64,000 nt of DNA from Brevibacterium permense (GTDB lineage Bacteria > Actinomycetota > Actinomycetes > Actinomycetales > Brevibacteriaceae), in the NCBI RefSeq assembly GCF_013280495.1, contig NZ_JABSSX010000014.1, positions 1 to 64,000 of the forward strand, read 5' to 3'. Below the pieces are notes generated by a model. It had not been told where the DNA came from, searched no databases, and saw only the letters and a list, made by a program, of their open reading frames with translations. This document shows positions 26,903-35,193 of the stretch, in pieces; position 1 is the first letter of the stretch; every line of letters starts with the position of its first letter. The position numbers and the translations under genes were made by a program.

Positions 26903-27091
26903 ATCGCAAACCTCTGTCTTCAGTGACCGTCAATCTGGTTGAGTCCAGCTTAGTTGTATCCAGTTTATGGGAACTGGCCTGAGACTGCCTGGGAGGAACC
27001 TCAGGCTGACTCGACTAGACTGTTCGCGACCTGTTGTTCCGGGGCCATCCCGGCGATCCATCGGCCTCAAGGCCACGTGTCCAAGGAGATC

Positions 27092-27568
27092 ATGAAGGAC
27101 CAGATCGACGTCTCCGTCCGTCGCAGCCCCAAGTACTCGGTGTTCATGGGCATCGGCGCGGTGCTCGGCGTCGTCGCCGCGGGAATCCTCGCGGTCTTCG
27201 TCGACCCGGCCGATATGCCGATGGGCTACACGGTGGCCAAGGGACTGGGCCTGCTGCTGCTCGTTCTCGGGATCGGCGGACTGTTCCTCGGCGGACTCGT
27301 CGCGCTCGTCCTCGACTGGAGGGGGCGGAAGAAGTCGAAGGAGTTCCGGGTCGGTGCGCAGATCGACATGGTCGACGACCCGAAGGAGATCGCGCGCCGT
27401 CGCATCGCCGAAGCCCGCGGGGAGGACCCGGATGCCGGCGCTGCCGAGGGCGGGACCGTCTCGGTGAGCCAGGATGCCGCACCAGCGGCAGACGATGTTG
27501 AGCCCACTGCCGACGATGCAGACGAGGCGGGAACGGGCCGGGATACGGCCCCCGGTTCCACAGTCTGA
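27092..27568 (+). CDS. Small two-helix membrane protein of unknown role, conserved upstream of purF
   Basis: 158 residues. Two membrane helices (~16-38 and ~50-78) are separated by a short loop. They are followed by a basic stretch WRGRKKSKEFRV and an acidic Ala-rich cytoplasmic tail. A strong AAGGAG precedes the ATG at 27092. TAGACT near 27013 is a possible -10. It lies 44 nt upstream of purF on the same strand. I do not recognise a named family. Confidence 0.8.
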   Translation: MKDQIDVSVRRSPKYSVFMGIGAVLGVVAAGILAVFVDPADMPMGYTVAKGLGLLLLVLGIGGLFLGGLVALVLDWRGRKKSKEFRVGAQIDMVDDPKEIARRRIAEARGEDPDAGAAEGGTVSVSQDAAPAADDVEPTADDADEAGTGRDTAPGSTV

Positions 27569-27612
27569 TCACCGGGTCAGAGCGCCGTTGCGGGTATGAG
27601 ACAATTTCACTC

Positions 27613-29094
27613 GTGGCAAGAGGAGACGGGCAGCTGACGCACGAAATCGACCCCCAGGACCGCGGACCGCAGGACGAATGCGGTGTGTTCGGAGTCTGGG
27701 CCCCCGGCGAGGAAACCGCCAAACTCACCTACTTCGGGCTCTACGCCCTGCAGCACCGCGGACAGGAGTCCGCGGGAATCGCTGCCAGCAACGGCAAGCA
27801 GATCCTCATCTACCGCGACATGGGCCTGGTCTCCCAGGTGTTCCACGAACGCGATCTCGAGCTTCTGCAGGGCCATATCGCCGTCGGGCACACGCGGTAT
27901 TCGACGACCGGATCACCGTCGTTCGAGAACGCTCAACCCACCCTGGGGCCGACTCCGTTCGGCACCGTGGCACTGGCGCACAACGGCAATCTGACGAACT
28001 TCGACGCGCTCGAGGCCATGGCCGATTCCCGTCGCGACCACGCGACGAAGGTCGTCGAAGAGGCGACGAAGAAGACGTCCCGCACCCGGCCCTTCCGTGA
28101 TTCGTCGAACGACACCTCCCTGGTCACCGAGCTGTTTGCGACTGAAGAGGGTGAGAACCTCACCGAGGCGGCGCTCAACCTGCTGCCCCACGTCGAGGGT
28201 GCGTTCTCGCTGGTCTACATGGACGAGCACACCCTCTACGCCGCCCGGGACCGGCACGGTGTTCGGCCCCTGTCGCTGGGCCGGTTGGAGAACGGCTGGG
28301 TCGTGGCCTCGGAGACGGCGGCACTCGACATCGTCGGTGCGAAGTTCGTCCGTGACGTCGAGCCCGGAGAGCTCATCGCCATCGACGAGGACGGTCTGCG
28401 TTCGCACCGCTTCGCCGAACCGGACCAGGCCCGCTGCGTCTTCGAATACGTCTACCTCGCCCGTCCCGACAGCATGCTCGCCGGCAAGAACGTCCACGTC
28501 GCGCGCACCCAGATGGGCCGACAGCTGGCCGAGGAGTACCCGGTCGACGCCGACCTCGTCATCGCCACTCCCGAATCCGGAACCCCGGCGGCCGTCGGCT
28601 ATGCCGAAGCTTCGGGCATCCCGTTCGGCCAGGGGCTGATGAAGAACGCCTATGTCGGACGCACGTTCATCCAGCCGTCACAGACTCTGCGGCAGCTGGG
28701 CATCCGCCTCAAGCTCAATCCGATCCGGGAGAACATCGAAGGCCGACGCCTCGTCGTCGTCGACGATTCGATCGTGCGCGGAAATACCCAGCGGGCGCTG
28801 GTGCGCATGCTGCGGGAGGCCGGAGCGGCAGAGGTCCATGTGCGCATCTCCTCCCCGCCGGTGAAGTGGCCGTGCTTCTACGGAATCGACTTCGCCACCC
28901 GGGCCGAGCTCATCGCCAACGGACTGACGACGAATGAGATCTGCGAGAACCTCGGCGCGGATTCTCTGGGCTATATCTCTCTGGACGGCATGATCGCCGC
29001 CACCCAGCAGGAGCGCAGCCAGCTGTGCACCGCCTGCTTCTCGGGCGAATACCCGATTCCCGTCAACGACACCCCCGCCGACAAAGGATGCTGA
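27613..29094 (+). CDS. purF: Amidophosphoribosyltransferase
   Basis: 493 residues. It catalyses the first committed step of purine synthesis. A 22-residue propeptide precedes the nucleophile Cys of DECGVFGVWAP. The Ntn glutaminase domain (~23-260) has LQHRGQESAGIA and NGNLTNF. The phosphoribosyltransferase domain has VVVDDSIVRGNT. Cysteines in RCVFEY, WPCFYG and LCTACF indicate the iron-sulfur type. The start is GTG at 27613. purM follows after 1 nt. Confidence 0.97.
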   Translation: MARGDGQLTHEIDPQDRGPQDECGVFGVWAPGEETAKLTYFGLYALQHRGQESAGIAASNGKQILIYRDMGLVSQVFHERDLELLQGHIAVGHTRYSTTGSPSFENAQPTLGPTPFGTVALAHNGNLTNFDALEAMADSRRDHATKVVEEATKKTSRTRPFRDSSNDTSLVTELFATEEGENLTEAALNLLPHVEGAFSLVYMDEHTLYAARDRHGVRPLSLGRLENGWVVASETAALDIVGAKFVRDVEPGELIAIDEDGLRSHRFAEPDQARCVFEYVYLARPDSMLAGKNVHVARTQMGRQLAEEYPVDADLVIATPESGTPAAVGYAEASGIPFGQGLMKNAYVGRTFIQPSQTLRQLGIRLKLNPIRENIEGRRLVVVDDSIVRGNTQRALVRMLREAGAAEVHVRISSPPVKWPCFYGIDFATRAELIANGLTTNEICENLGADSLGYISLDGMIAATQQERSQLCTACFSGEYPIPVNDTPADKGC

Positions 29095-29095
29095 G

Positions 29096-30193
29096 TTGAG
29101 TTCCGACGCGAGCCCGAAGTCCACCACCTACGCCGCCGCAGGCGTCGACGTCGAGGCCGGAGACCGCGCCGTCGAACTCATGAAGGCCGCGGTCTCGGCC
29201 ACTCACAACTCCTCGGTCGTCGGTGGAATGGGCGGATTCGCCGGACTCTTCGACGTCTCCGTGCTCAAGGACTTCGAACGTCCGCTGCTCGCTTCGTCGA
29301 CCGACGGAGTGGGCACGAAGGTCGCCATCGCTCAAGCCATGGATAAGCACGACACCATCGGCTACGACCTCGTCGGCATGGTCGTCGACGACATCATCGT
29401 CTGCGGTGCCCGCCCCCTTTTCATGACCGACTACATCGCCTGCGGCAAGGTCGTGGCCGAACGCATCGCCGATATCGTGCGCGGAATCGCAGACGCCTGC
29501 GCCTCGGCCGGTGTCGCACTGGTCGGTGGGGAGACCGCCGAACACCCGGGTCTGCTCGGGGTTGATGAGTACGATGTCGCCGGTGCCGCCACCGGAGTCG
29601 TTGAGGCCTCGAAGCTGCTCGGACCGGAGAAGGTCCGTGCCGGGGACGTGCTCATCGGTCTGCCGTCCTCGGGCATCCACTCCAACGGATACTCGCTGGT
29701 CCGCCACATCATCGCCGAGGCGGGATGGGGCCTGGATACGCATGTCTCGGAATTCGGGCGCACCCTCGGTGAGGAGCTGCTCGTTCCCACTCATGTCTAC
29801 ACCGGCGAGCTCGCCGCTCTCTTCGACGCACTGCCCGACGCGGTGCACTCGGTCTCGCACGTCACCGGCGGGGGACTCTCAGCCAATGTGGCCAGGGTGC
29901 TTCCGCAGGGCCTGGTCGCGAAGATGTCGCGCGCCTCATGGGAGATCCCGGCGGTGTTCTCCGTGCTCGGCGACCTCGGCGGAGTGCCGCAGAACGACCG
30001 CGAACGCACGTGGAACCTCGGCGTCGGCATGGTTCTCGTCGTCGACGCAGCGTCGGTCGATGGTGTGCTCAAGTCGAGCCCCGGAGCCTGGGTGCTCGGC
30101 GAAGTCGCTGCCGATGACGGCTCCCTGGCGACCGATCCCTACTACGTGCAGGGCGCCAAGGGCGTCGACGGCGGCGCCGCGATCCTGCAGTAG
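29096..30193 (+). CDS. purM: Phosphoribosylformylglycinamidine cyclo-ligase (AIR synthetase)
   Basis: 365 residues. It performs step 5 of purine synthesis. Motifs: YAAAGVDVEAGDRAVELMK, STDGVGTKVAIA, GYDLVGMVVDDIIVCGA, GETAEHPG, GIHSNGYSLVR, HVTGGGLSANVARVLP. The start is TTG at 29096, 1 nt after the purF stop. The transcript ends at the hairpin 30384-30417. Confidence 0.96.
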   Translation: MSSDASPKSTTYAAAGVDVEAGDRAVELMKAAVSATHNSSVVGGMGGFAGLFDVSVLKDFERPLLASSTDGVGTKVAIAQAMDKHDTIGYDLVGMVVDDIIVCGARPLFMTDYIACGKVVAERIADIVRGIADACASAGVALVGGETAEHPGLLGVDEYDVAGAATGVVEASKLLGPEKVRAGDVLIGLPSSGIHSNGYSLVRHIIAEAGWGLDTHVSEFGRTLGEELLVPTHVYTGELAALFDALPDAVHSVSHVTGGGLSANVARVLPQGLVAKMSRASWEIPAVFSVLGDLGGVPQNDRERTWNLGVGMVLVVDAASVDGVLKSSPGAWVLGEVAADDGSLATDPYYVQGAKGVDGGAAILQ

Positions 30194-30457
30194 CTCTCGA
30201 GCGGCTGGAGCGGCTGGCCTGGTCGTGGTGCATCCCTCACCGTTAGTCTCACACACTCGTGTTCCTGCACGGGGGTGTGCTGCTTGCGGTGCGTGATGGC
30301 CAGGTAGGCGGAGGAATTGCACGTAACGGAGCGTGATGCGCGTGAGGGCACGGCCGCCTCGGCGAGGGATGCCCGGGCGCACGACTGAGGGCGGGGACCG
30401 AAGTCCCCGCCCTCAGTGCGTGTCAGATCAACCGTGTGCGGCTGGACTCATCCCAGT
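30194..30457. other. 264-nt gap between purM and the DUF3073 gene
   Basis: No open frame here shows coding bias or a known family. It holds one CCGCCTCGG nonamer (30354) and, at its right end, the convergent terminator. A faint minus-strand frame reading ITLRYVQFLRLPG was considered but not supported. Confidence 0.5.
30384..30417. terminator. Bidirectional terminator between purM and the DUF3073 gene
   Basis: A perfect 15-bp stem (30384-30398 with 30403-30417) is closed by a CGAA tetraloop. Confidence 0.85.
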
Positions 30458-30667
30458 TCAGCGCTCGAACTCGTCGTCATCGTCGACGTTGTACTTGTCG
30501 GCGTAATCCGAGTAGTCGGGTTCATCGTCGTACGGATCGGACGGACCGGACTTGCTCGCGTCGGCGCCCAGCTCCTGCTGGAGTCTATTAAGGTCGGTAT
30601 CCGGGCTGTAATACTTCAGCTTCCGAGCTACCTTGATCTGTTTTGCCTTTGCGCGGCCGCGACCCAC
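30458..30667 (-). CDS. DUF3073 family protein
   Basis: 69 residues beginning MGRGRAKAKQIKVARKLKYY, the signature of this small actinobacterial family. The C-terminal half is strongly acidic (DDDDEFER). The function is unknown. GTG start at 30667 with GGAGGGGG upstream. A short GGGGC/GCCCC hairpin (30693-30707) lies in the leader. Its place next to purM matches my memory of other actinobacteria. Confidence 0.92.
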   Translation of the reverse strand: MGRGRAKAKQIKVARKLKYYSPDTDLNRLQQELGADASKSGPSDPYDDEPDYSDYADKYNVDDDDEFER

Positions 30668-30782
30668 TGGCGTGACCCCCTCCGTCGTCTATGGGGCGAA
30701 TAGCCCCGGACTAGATCTCTGCTATGCGCTTAAATCCTACCTGTTCATACTGGGAAGTTCCATTTTGTGAGTGGACCTTGGA

Positions 30783-30788
30783 TAGGCT
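30783..30788 (+). promoter_or_regulatory. -10 box for a leaderless transcript
   Basis: TAGGCT lies exactly 6 nt before the ATG at 30795, with no ribosome site. Confidence 0.55.
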
Positions 30789-30794
30789 GAACCC

Positions 30795-31610
30795 ATGGCC
30801 TACCGTCGCGATTATGTCGTCACCCTGCGGATCTTCGAACCTCTTGTGGTGCATTCCGAATTGCAAGACAGGCAGGTGGAGGACAACCGGTCACGCATCG
30901 AGGAGCAGATTTCCCACGACGCTGACAAGCGCTTGATCTCCCTGCCGCCTTCGCCCGTAGCTGATTCCTTTCGGCGCACTCCGATCTACCTTCCGGCGTC
31001 TCAGACCGCGGACGGGGTGGACCGTTTCTGCCCTGCTCAGGAGGACATCCGCGGGTGGGAGGCGCTCGATTCGCTGGCCGAGCACACCTCGAAGGCGACC
31101 TTGGACATCGTCGCTCCGAAGTCTGCTCGCCGGCGTGCCGCCAGCCGTCGTGCTGAGTGGCTGCAGGACGCCAAGGACACGCGGATCTTCACCCGCGTCT
31201 CTGCCTGGGACGTGCCGCCCTCGTGGTGGCTGTTCTTCTCCCTGACCGAGGACCAGATCATCACCGAGGAGACCGACGAGGGGCTCCGCGTACTCATCCG
31301 CACGGACATCCTGGCCGCCTCGGCGCGCATGGAATGGGCCTCGGAGACGATCGCGGACACCTCGAAGGTCGTCGATATGGTCGAGCAGACCTCGGTACTG
31401 GCCGAGTGGATCGACACCTTCGACATGAACTCGGTCCTCGAACTCGACCTCGGCGGGATGTCCGATGTGCTGTGGCCGAGCGAAGCCGCGGAACTCGTCG
31501 ACTCGTGGGTCACGGCACTGAGCAACAACGATTCCGAGTCCGCGGTCGCCGCCTTCCAGAAGTATGCGGCCGGCTGGGAACAGCTCAACCTCTACGCCCG
31601 CAGCTCCTGA
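30795..31610 (+). CDS. Conserved-looking protein of unknown function
   Basis: 271 residues, soluble, no membrane helix or signal peptide. It is rich in Trp, Asp and Glu, with a basic segment SARRRAASRRAEW near the middle and WDVPPSWWLFFSL. No known motif is apparent. Codon use matches the neighbours. The transcript is probably leaderless. A 62-bp palindrome follows its stop by 6 nt and may act as terminator. Confidence 0.7.
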   Translation: MAYRRDYVVTLRIFEPLVVHSELQDRQVEDNRSRIEEQISHDADKRLISLPPSPVADSFRRTPIYLPASQTADGVDRFCPAQEDIRGWEALDSLAEHTSKATLDIVAPKSARRRAASRRAEWLQDAKDTRIFTRVSAWDVPPSWWLFFSLTEDQIITEETDEGLRVLIRTDILAASARMEWASETIADTSKVVDMVEQTSVLAEWIDTFDMNSVLELDLGGMSDVLWPSEAAELVDSWVTALSNNDSESAVAAFQKYAAGWEQLNLYARSS

Positions 31611-31616
31611 CCCTAA

Positions 31617-31678
31617 TTGCTACCTGACGGGGGCTGAGCAACCTGGCGCCAGGTTGCTCAGCCCCCGTCAGGTAGCAA
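31617..31678. repeat. Palindromic repeat, copy 2: perfect 62-bp palindrome
   Basis: The two 31-nt halves are exact reverse complements with no loop, centred on GGCGCC at 31645-31650. The outer arm is TTGCTACCTGACGG, then GCTGAGCAACCT. It is the best-preserved copy of the family and lies between two co-oriented genes. Confidence 0.95.
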
Positions 31679-31739
31679 GAAGGGCGGATAGGATTGTCTG
31701 CGAACGAGCCGCACCCGAGAGGACGAGTCCCGCAAGCGT

Positions 31740-32351
31740 ATGGAAGAGAAGAAGCGCCGTCTCCTGACGAGCCAGGATCCCGCCGCTCAGGGGCCTGATC
31801 CCGCCCCATCGTCCGCCTCACGCACGGGCGAGCCCGGCTCGGATAAGTCCGGCTCCGATCGCCCCGGCACCGGGCCGTCCGCCCGGTCGAAACTCTCGAC
31901 CCCGGTGAAACCGCTGTCGAAGGTCTCCATCGGCTGGCGCATCGTCGTTCCCGCCGTCGCGTTCGTCATCCTCACCTGCGGACAGTTCCTCAACACGAAC
32001 GACTTCTTCCCGCTCGGATCGCTCACCCAGTACGCCACCGCCAAAGACCTCAACGGGACCGTCAACTCCACGTGCATCGAAGCCCAGTTCCCCGGCGAAG
32101 ACGAACCGCGCCGCCTCGGGTTCAACGCCGCGACCGTCGGCATCGAACGCGGTGACGTCGAATCCCAGCTCGACCGGGTCATCGCCCACCCCGAACTCCT
32201 GCAGTCGATGGCCGACTCGTACATCCGGCTGCACCCGGACGAACCGAAACCCGAAACGATGGTCCTCTGCCGCACCACCACACAGCTGAAGAACGGCCTG
32301 GCCGTCGGCGAACCCGAACAGACGACGCTGGCGAAGTGGGAGGTCCGATGA
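31740..32351 (+). CDS. Single-pass membrane protein paired with an HTTM-like protein
   Basis: 203 residues. A disordered Ser/Pro/Gly-rich N-terminus (~1-55), one membrane helix (~63-82) and a ~120-residue extracytoplasmic domain with two cysteines. TAGGAT at 31689 is a likely -10. The stop overlaps the next gene's start by 4 nt, so the two proteins are probably made together and interact. Not assigned to a family. Confidence 0.7.
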   Translation: MEEKKRRLLTSQDPAAQGPDPAPSSASRTGEPGSDKSGSDRPGTGPSARSKLSTPVKPLSKVSIGWRIVVPAVAFVILTCGQFLNTNDFFPLGSLTQYATAKDLNGTVNSTCIEAQFPGEDEPRRLGFNAATVGIERGDVESQLDRVIAHPELLQSMADSYIRLHPDEPKPETMVLCRTTTQLKNGLAVGEPEQTTLAKWEVR

Positions 32352-33232
32352 GCGGCATCCCGACCCTGAGGTCGACCCCCACCGAGGCGGCCCCCACGAA
32401 TCCGTTCCTCCGCTGGTTCATGCCCGAGGTCCCCCTCGCTCGGGTGGCCGTGTTCCGAGTCTTCATCTACCTCTTCATCATCATCGATGTGCTCACGATC
32501 TCCGGCGACGTCATCGCCCACGGCTGGACGCCCGAGTTCTATCAGCCGCTGTGGCTGGCCCGGTTCCTCCACATCCCGGCCGTCAGCGTCCTCGGCGCGC
32601 AGATCCTGCTCACCTTCATCATCGTCTTCTCTCTCCTCGCCGCCGCCGGAATCCTCCAGCGCCTCAGCGGCTGGGCCGTGGCGCTCAGTTTCGGCGCGTG
32701 GATGTTCTACACGCAGGGCTACGGTTACGTCGCCCACGATCATATGGCGCTCGTCATCGCCGCCTTCGTCCTGCCGACGGTCGGAACGGCGCGCTTTCGG
32801 GACGTCGGCACCGCCTCGGCGCGGGCCGGCTGGGCACTGCGCGTCGTGCAGATCGCGGTAGTGCTCACCTACTTCTACTCGGTGGTGATGAAGTGGATCG
32901 CCTCGGGCAACATCACCCACTGGGCCAATGGTGCGGTCATCATCTGGGCGCTCATGCGCCGCGGTGCCGAATGGTCGAAACCGTTCCTCGAGATGCCCGG
33001 CCTCCTCATCGCCGCGCAATGGGCGACACTCGTCTTCGAGTTCCTCTCGCCGGTTGCGCTGTTCCTCAAGGGCAAGTGGCTGTACGGGGCCGTGGCATTC
33101 TTCTTCGTCTTCCACCTCATGACGTATCTCGCGCTGGGCATCCACTTCCTGCCGACCGTCATCTGCTGGGCGGCGTTCCTGCCCCTGGAGAAGCTCGTGC
33201 CCAAGCGCTTCACCAGCATGGGCACCGCCTAA
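32348..33232 (+). CDS. HTTM/DoxX-like polytopic membrane protein
   Basis: 294 residues with about seven to eight membrane helices. The pattern RVAVFRVFIYLFIIIDVL, HDHMALVIAAF and the long helices resemble HTTM (vitamin-K-dependent carboxylase-like) membrane proteins. Catalytic activity cannot be claimed. ATG at 32348 overlaps the upstream stop (ATGA). Its own stop overlaps the stop of the convergent LysR gene by 4 nt. Confidence 0.7.
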   Translation: MSGIPTLRSTPTEAAPTNPFLRWFMPEVPLARVAVFRVFIYLFIIIDVLTISGDVIAHGWTPEFYQPLWLARFLHIPAVSVLGAQILLTFIIVFSLLAAAGILQRLSGWAVALSFGAWMFYTQGYGYVAHDHMALVIAAFVLPTVGTARFRDVGTASARAGWALRVVQIAVVLTYFYSVVMKWIASGNITHWANGAVIIWALMRRGAEWSKPFLEMPGLLIAAQWATLVFEFLSPVALFLKGKWLYGAVAFFFVFHLMTYLALGIHFLPTVICWAAFLPLEKLVPKRFTSMGTA

Positions 33233-34134
33233 ACCGCGGCGTCGTCGACCCGGCTGAGCGCGCTGATCACAGCACGTACTGCGACACGTTCGGCCGTGTC
33301 CGGACGCATCACGGCTACGATCCAGCGTGTCGTCGTCACCCCCGTCAGCGGCACCAGCGACAGTCCCGCATCGCGCGGCGTCGTGAACCGGGGGAGGAGC
33401 GCGACCTGGTCCGAGGAGGCGACGATCGCTTCGATGAGCCGGTTGTCCCGGATGCGTTGGACGACGTCGAGGTCGCGACCGGTGAGATGCTCGATCGAGG
33501 TGAGGATCGTGTCGAAGGGGTATCCGCGGGGCACTCCCACCCAGCGACAATCGACGACATCGTCCGGGGTCAGCTCGGCGCGATCGGCGAGCCGATGGTC
33601 GATGGCGAGGGCCACGTCGATGGGTTCGCGGGCGAGCGGGACGACGGTGAGTCCGTCGGTGCCCAGGGGTCGTTCGGCGACGAGGCTGTGTGCGACGACG
33701 ATATTGACATCTCGGGTCAGTCCCGCGAATTCGTGCTCGGCGAGGTCGACATCGTCCATGCGCAGATCGATGTGCGGGTGATCTTCCCGCAGCCTGCGCA
33801 GCGCATCGGGGAGGAGGTGGGTGAGCGCGCTCGGCAGCCCGGCCAGGGTGATCTCTCCGACAGCTTCGCCGAGGTGGCCCTCCCATTGGGCCTGCACCCG
33901 GGCGAGCGTGCGGGCCACGTCCCGACCACCGTGGGCGAGCAGCCGTCCCGCGGCTGTGAGCGTGAGTCCGCGGCCGGCGGGCTCGACGAGAGCGTGGCCG
34001 ATCTCGCTCCCGGCCTGCCTCAGCTGCTGAGAGACGGCCGACGGGGAGCGGTGGGTGACATCGGCGACGGCGGTGACGCTGCCGTATTCGTCGAACAGGC
34101 GCAGCAGCTCGAGATGTTTCGGATCAATGACCAT
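33229..34134 (-). CDS. LysR-family transcriptional regulator
   Basis: 301 residues. N-terminal winged helix (~1-65: LELLRLFDEYGSVTAVADVTHRS, PSAVSQQLRQ) and a C-terminal effector domain. It is divergent from the EamA transporter at 34207 with a 72-nt gap containing an inverted repeat, so it probably controls that exporter and itself. ATG at 34134 follows TAGCAT by 6 nt, indicating a leaderless mRNA. Confidence 0.9.
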   Translation of the reverse strand: MVIDPKHLELLRLFDEYGSVTAVADVTHRSPSAVSQQLRQAGSEIGHALVEPAGRGLTLTAAGRLLAHGGRDVARTLARVQAQWEGHLGEAVGEITLAGLPSALTHLLPDALRRLREDHPHIDLRMDDVDLAEHEFAGLTRDVNIVVAHSLVAERPLGTDGLTVVPLAREPIDVALAIDHRLADRAELTPDDVVDCRWVGVPRGYPFDTILTSIEHLTGRDLDVVQRIRDNRLIEAIVASSDQVALLPRFTTPRDAGLSLVPLTGVTTTRWIVAVMRPDTAERVAVRAVISALSRVDDAAV

Positions 34135-34140
34135 GAAGGC

Positions 34141-34146
34141 ATGCTA
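34141..34146 (-). promoter_or_regulatory. -10 box for leaderless LysR transcript
   Basis: TAGCAT on the minus strand is 6 nt before the ATG at 34134. Confidence 0.5.
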
Positions 34147-34154
34147 CAGAGTCG

Positions 34155-34181
34155 ATGAAGCACTCTGCGATTGCGCTTCAT
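34155..34181. promoter_or_regulatory. Candidate LysR operator
   Basis: ATGAAGC (34155-34161) and GCTTCAT (34175-34181) form a perfect 7-bp inverted repeat separated by 13 nt, in the gap between the divergent LysR and EamA genes. Confidence 0.5.
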
Positions 34182-34206
34182 AGTTGTTGCGGTTGAGAAT
34201 GGGGCC

Positions 34207-35169
34207 ATGTCGTTCAAGCACTGTCTGCTCGCCGCCTCGGTAGCGGTGATGTGGGGACTGAATTTCCTCGCCATCGATCTCTCCCTGGCCCAGTTCCCGC
34301 CCTTCTTCCTCGTGGCTCTGCGCTTCGCCCTGCTCGCGGTCCCCGCGTTGCTCTTCGTACCGAAGCCCGACGTCAAAGCGCGGTGGATCATCGGCTACGG
34401 ACTCGGCTTCGGACTGCTGCAGTTCCTCTTCCTCTACTGGGCGATGGCCGCCGGCATGCCCGCAGGCCTCGCCTCCCTCGTCCTCCAAGCTTCGGGCCCC
34501 TTCACGGTGCTGCTGGGCATGACGTTCCTGCGCGAGAGGGTCCGCGGTTCGCAGATGGCCTTTCTGCTCGTCGCGATGGCAGGGCTCGCCGTCGTAGGCT
34601 GGCAGCGATTCGACTCGAACGCGAGCTTCGTGCCCTTCCTCCTCACCCTCGCCGGGGCTTTCGGCTGGGCGATCGGCAATATCTGCAACCGGCAGGCTCA
34701 CACCACTGAGCCGATCAAGCTGACGATGTGGATGTCCGTCGTCCCACCCCTGCCGATGCTGGCGCTCTCCCTCGCAGTGGAAGGACCTGAGAGGGTCGGG
34801 GCGTCGTTCGCGGGGCTGACTACCCCGACCGGACTTCTTGCCATCGCTGGCCTGATCTACACCACGGTCGTCGCGACGATCATCGGGTCGGGGGTGTGGT
34901 CGTGGCTGATGTCGCGCAACCCGGCCGGCGTCGTCGCACCGTTCTCGATGCTCGTTCCTGTGGTCGGGATGAGCGCGGCGTTCGTCTTCCTCGGCGAGCG
35001 AGTCAGCCTCGGGGAGCTGTGCGGAGCCGTCCTCGTCATCATCGGGGTCCTCGGAGCGGGCCTCAAGGCTGCGAAGGGGGCCCGAATTCTCGCCGCCGCC
35101 GAGGTTGCCGTGCCGGTGAGCGCGCAAGCGGAGGATTCCGACGCCAGCGATTCCATCAGGACCAGTTGA
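34207..35169 (+). CDS. EamA/DMT-superfamily exporter
   Basis: 320 residues, ten membrane helices, two EamA halves (TFLRERVRGSQMAF and VFLGERVSLGELCGA). It resembles the YdeD/RhaT-type metabolite exporters; amino-acid export is plausible. I chose ATG at 34207 (MSFKHCLL) because the first helix begins there; the in-frame ATG at 34171 lies within the LysR operator. Confidence 0.87.
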   Translation: MSFKHCLLAASVAVMWGLNFLAIDLSLAQFPPFFLVALRFALLAVPALLFVPKPDVKARWIIGYGLGFGLLQFLFLYWAMAAGMPAGLASLVLQASGPFTVLLGMTFLRERVRGSQMAFLLVAMAGLAVVGWQRFDSNASFVPFLLTLAGAFGWAIGNICNRQAHTTEPIKLTMWMSVVPPLPMLALSLAVEGPERVGASFAGLTTPTGLLAIAGLIYTTVVATIIGSGVWSWLMSRNPAGVVAPFSMLVPVVGMSAAFVFLGERVSLGELCGAVLVIIGVLGAGLKAAKGARILAAAEVAVPVSAQAEDSDASDSIRTS

Positions 35170-35181
35170 CGGGCATTCGCG

Positions 35182-35187
35182 TAGCCT
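35182..35187 (+). promoter_or_regulatory. -10 box for a leaderless transcript
   Basis: TAGCCT is 6 nt before the ATG at 35194, with no ribosome site. Confidence 0.5.
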
Positions 35188-35193
35188 GAGGTC

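Noticed and set aside
31787-33886. 699-residue minus-strand frame
   Set aside because: Antisense to the membrane gene pair, with Arg/Asp-rich low-complexity sequence and no domain.
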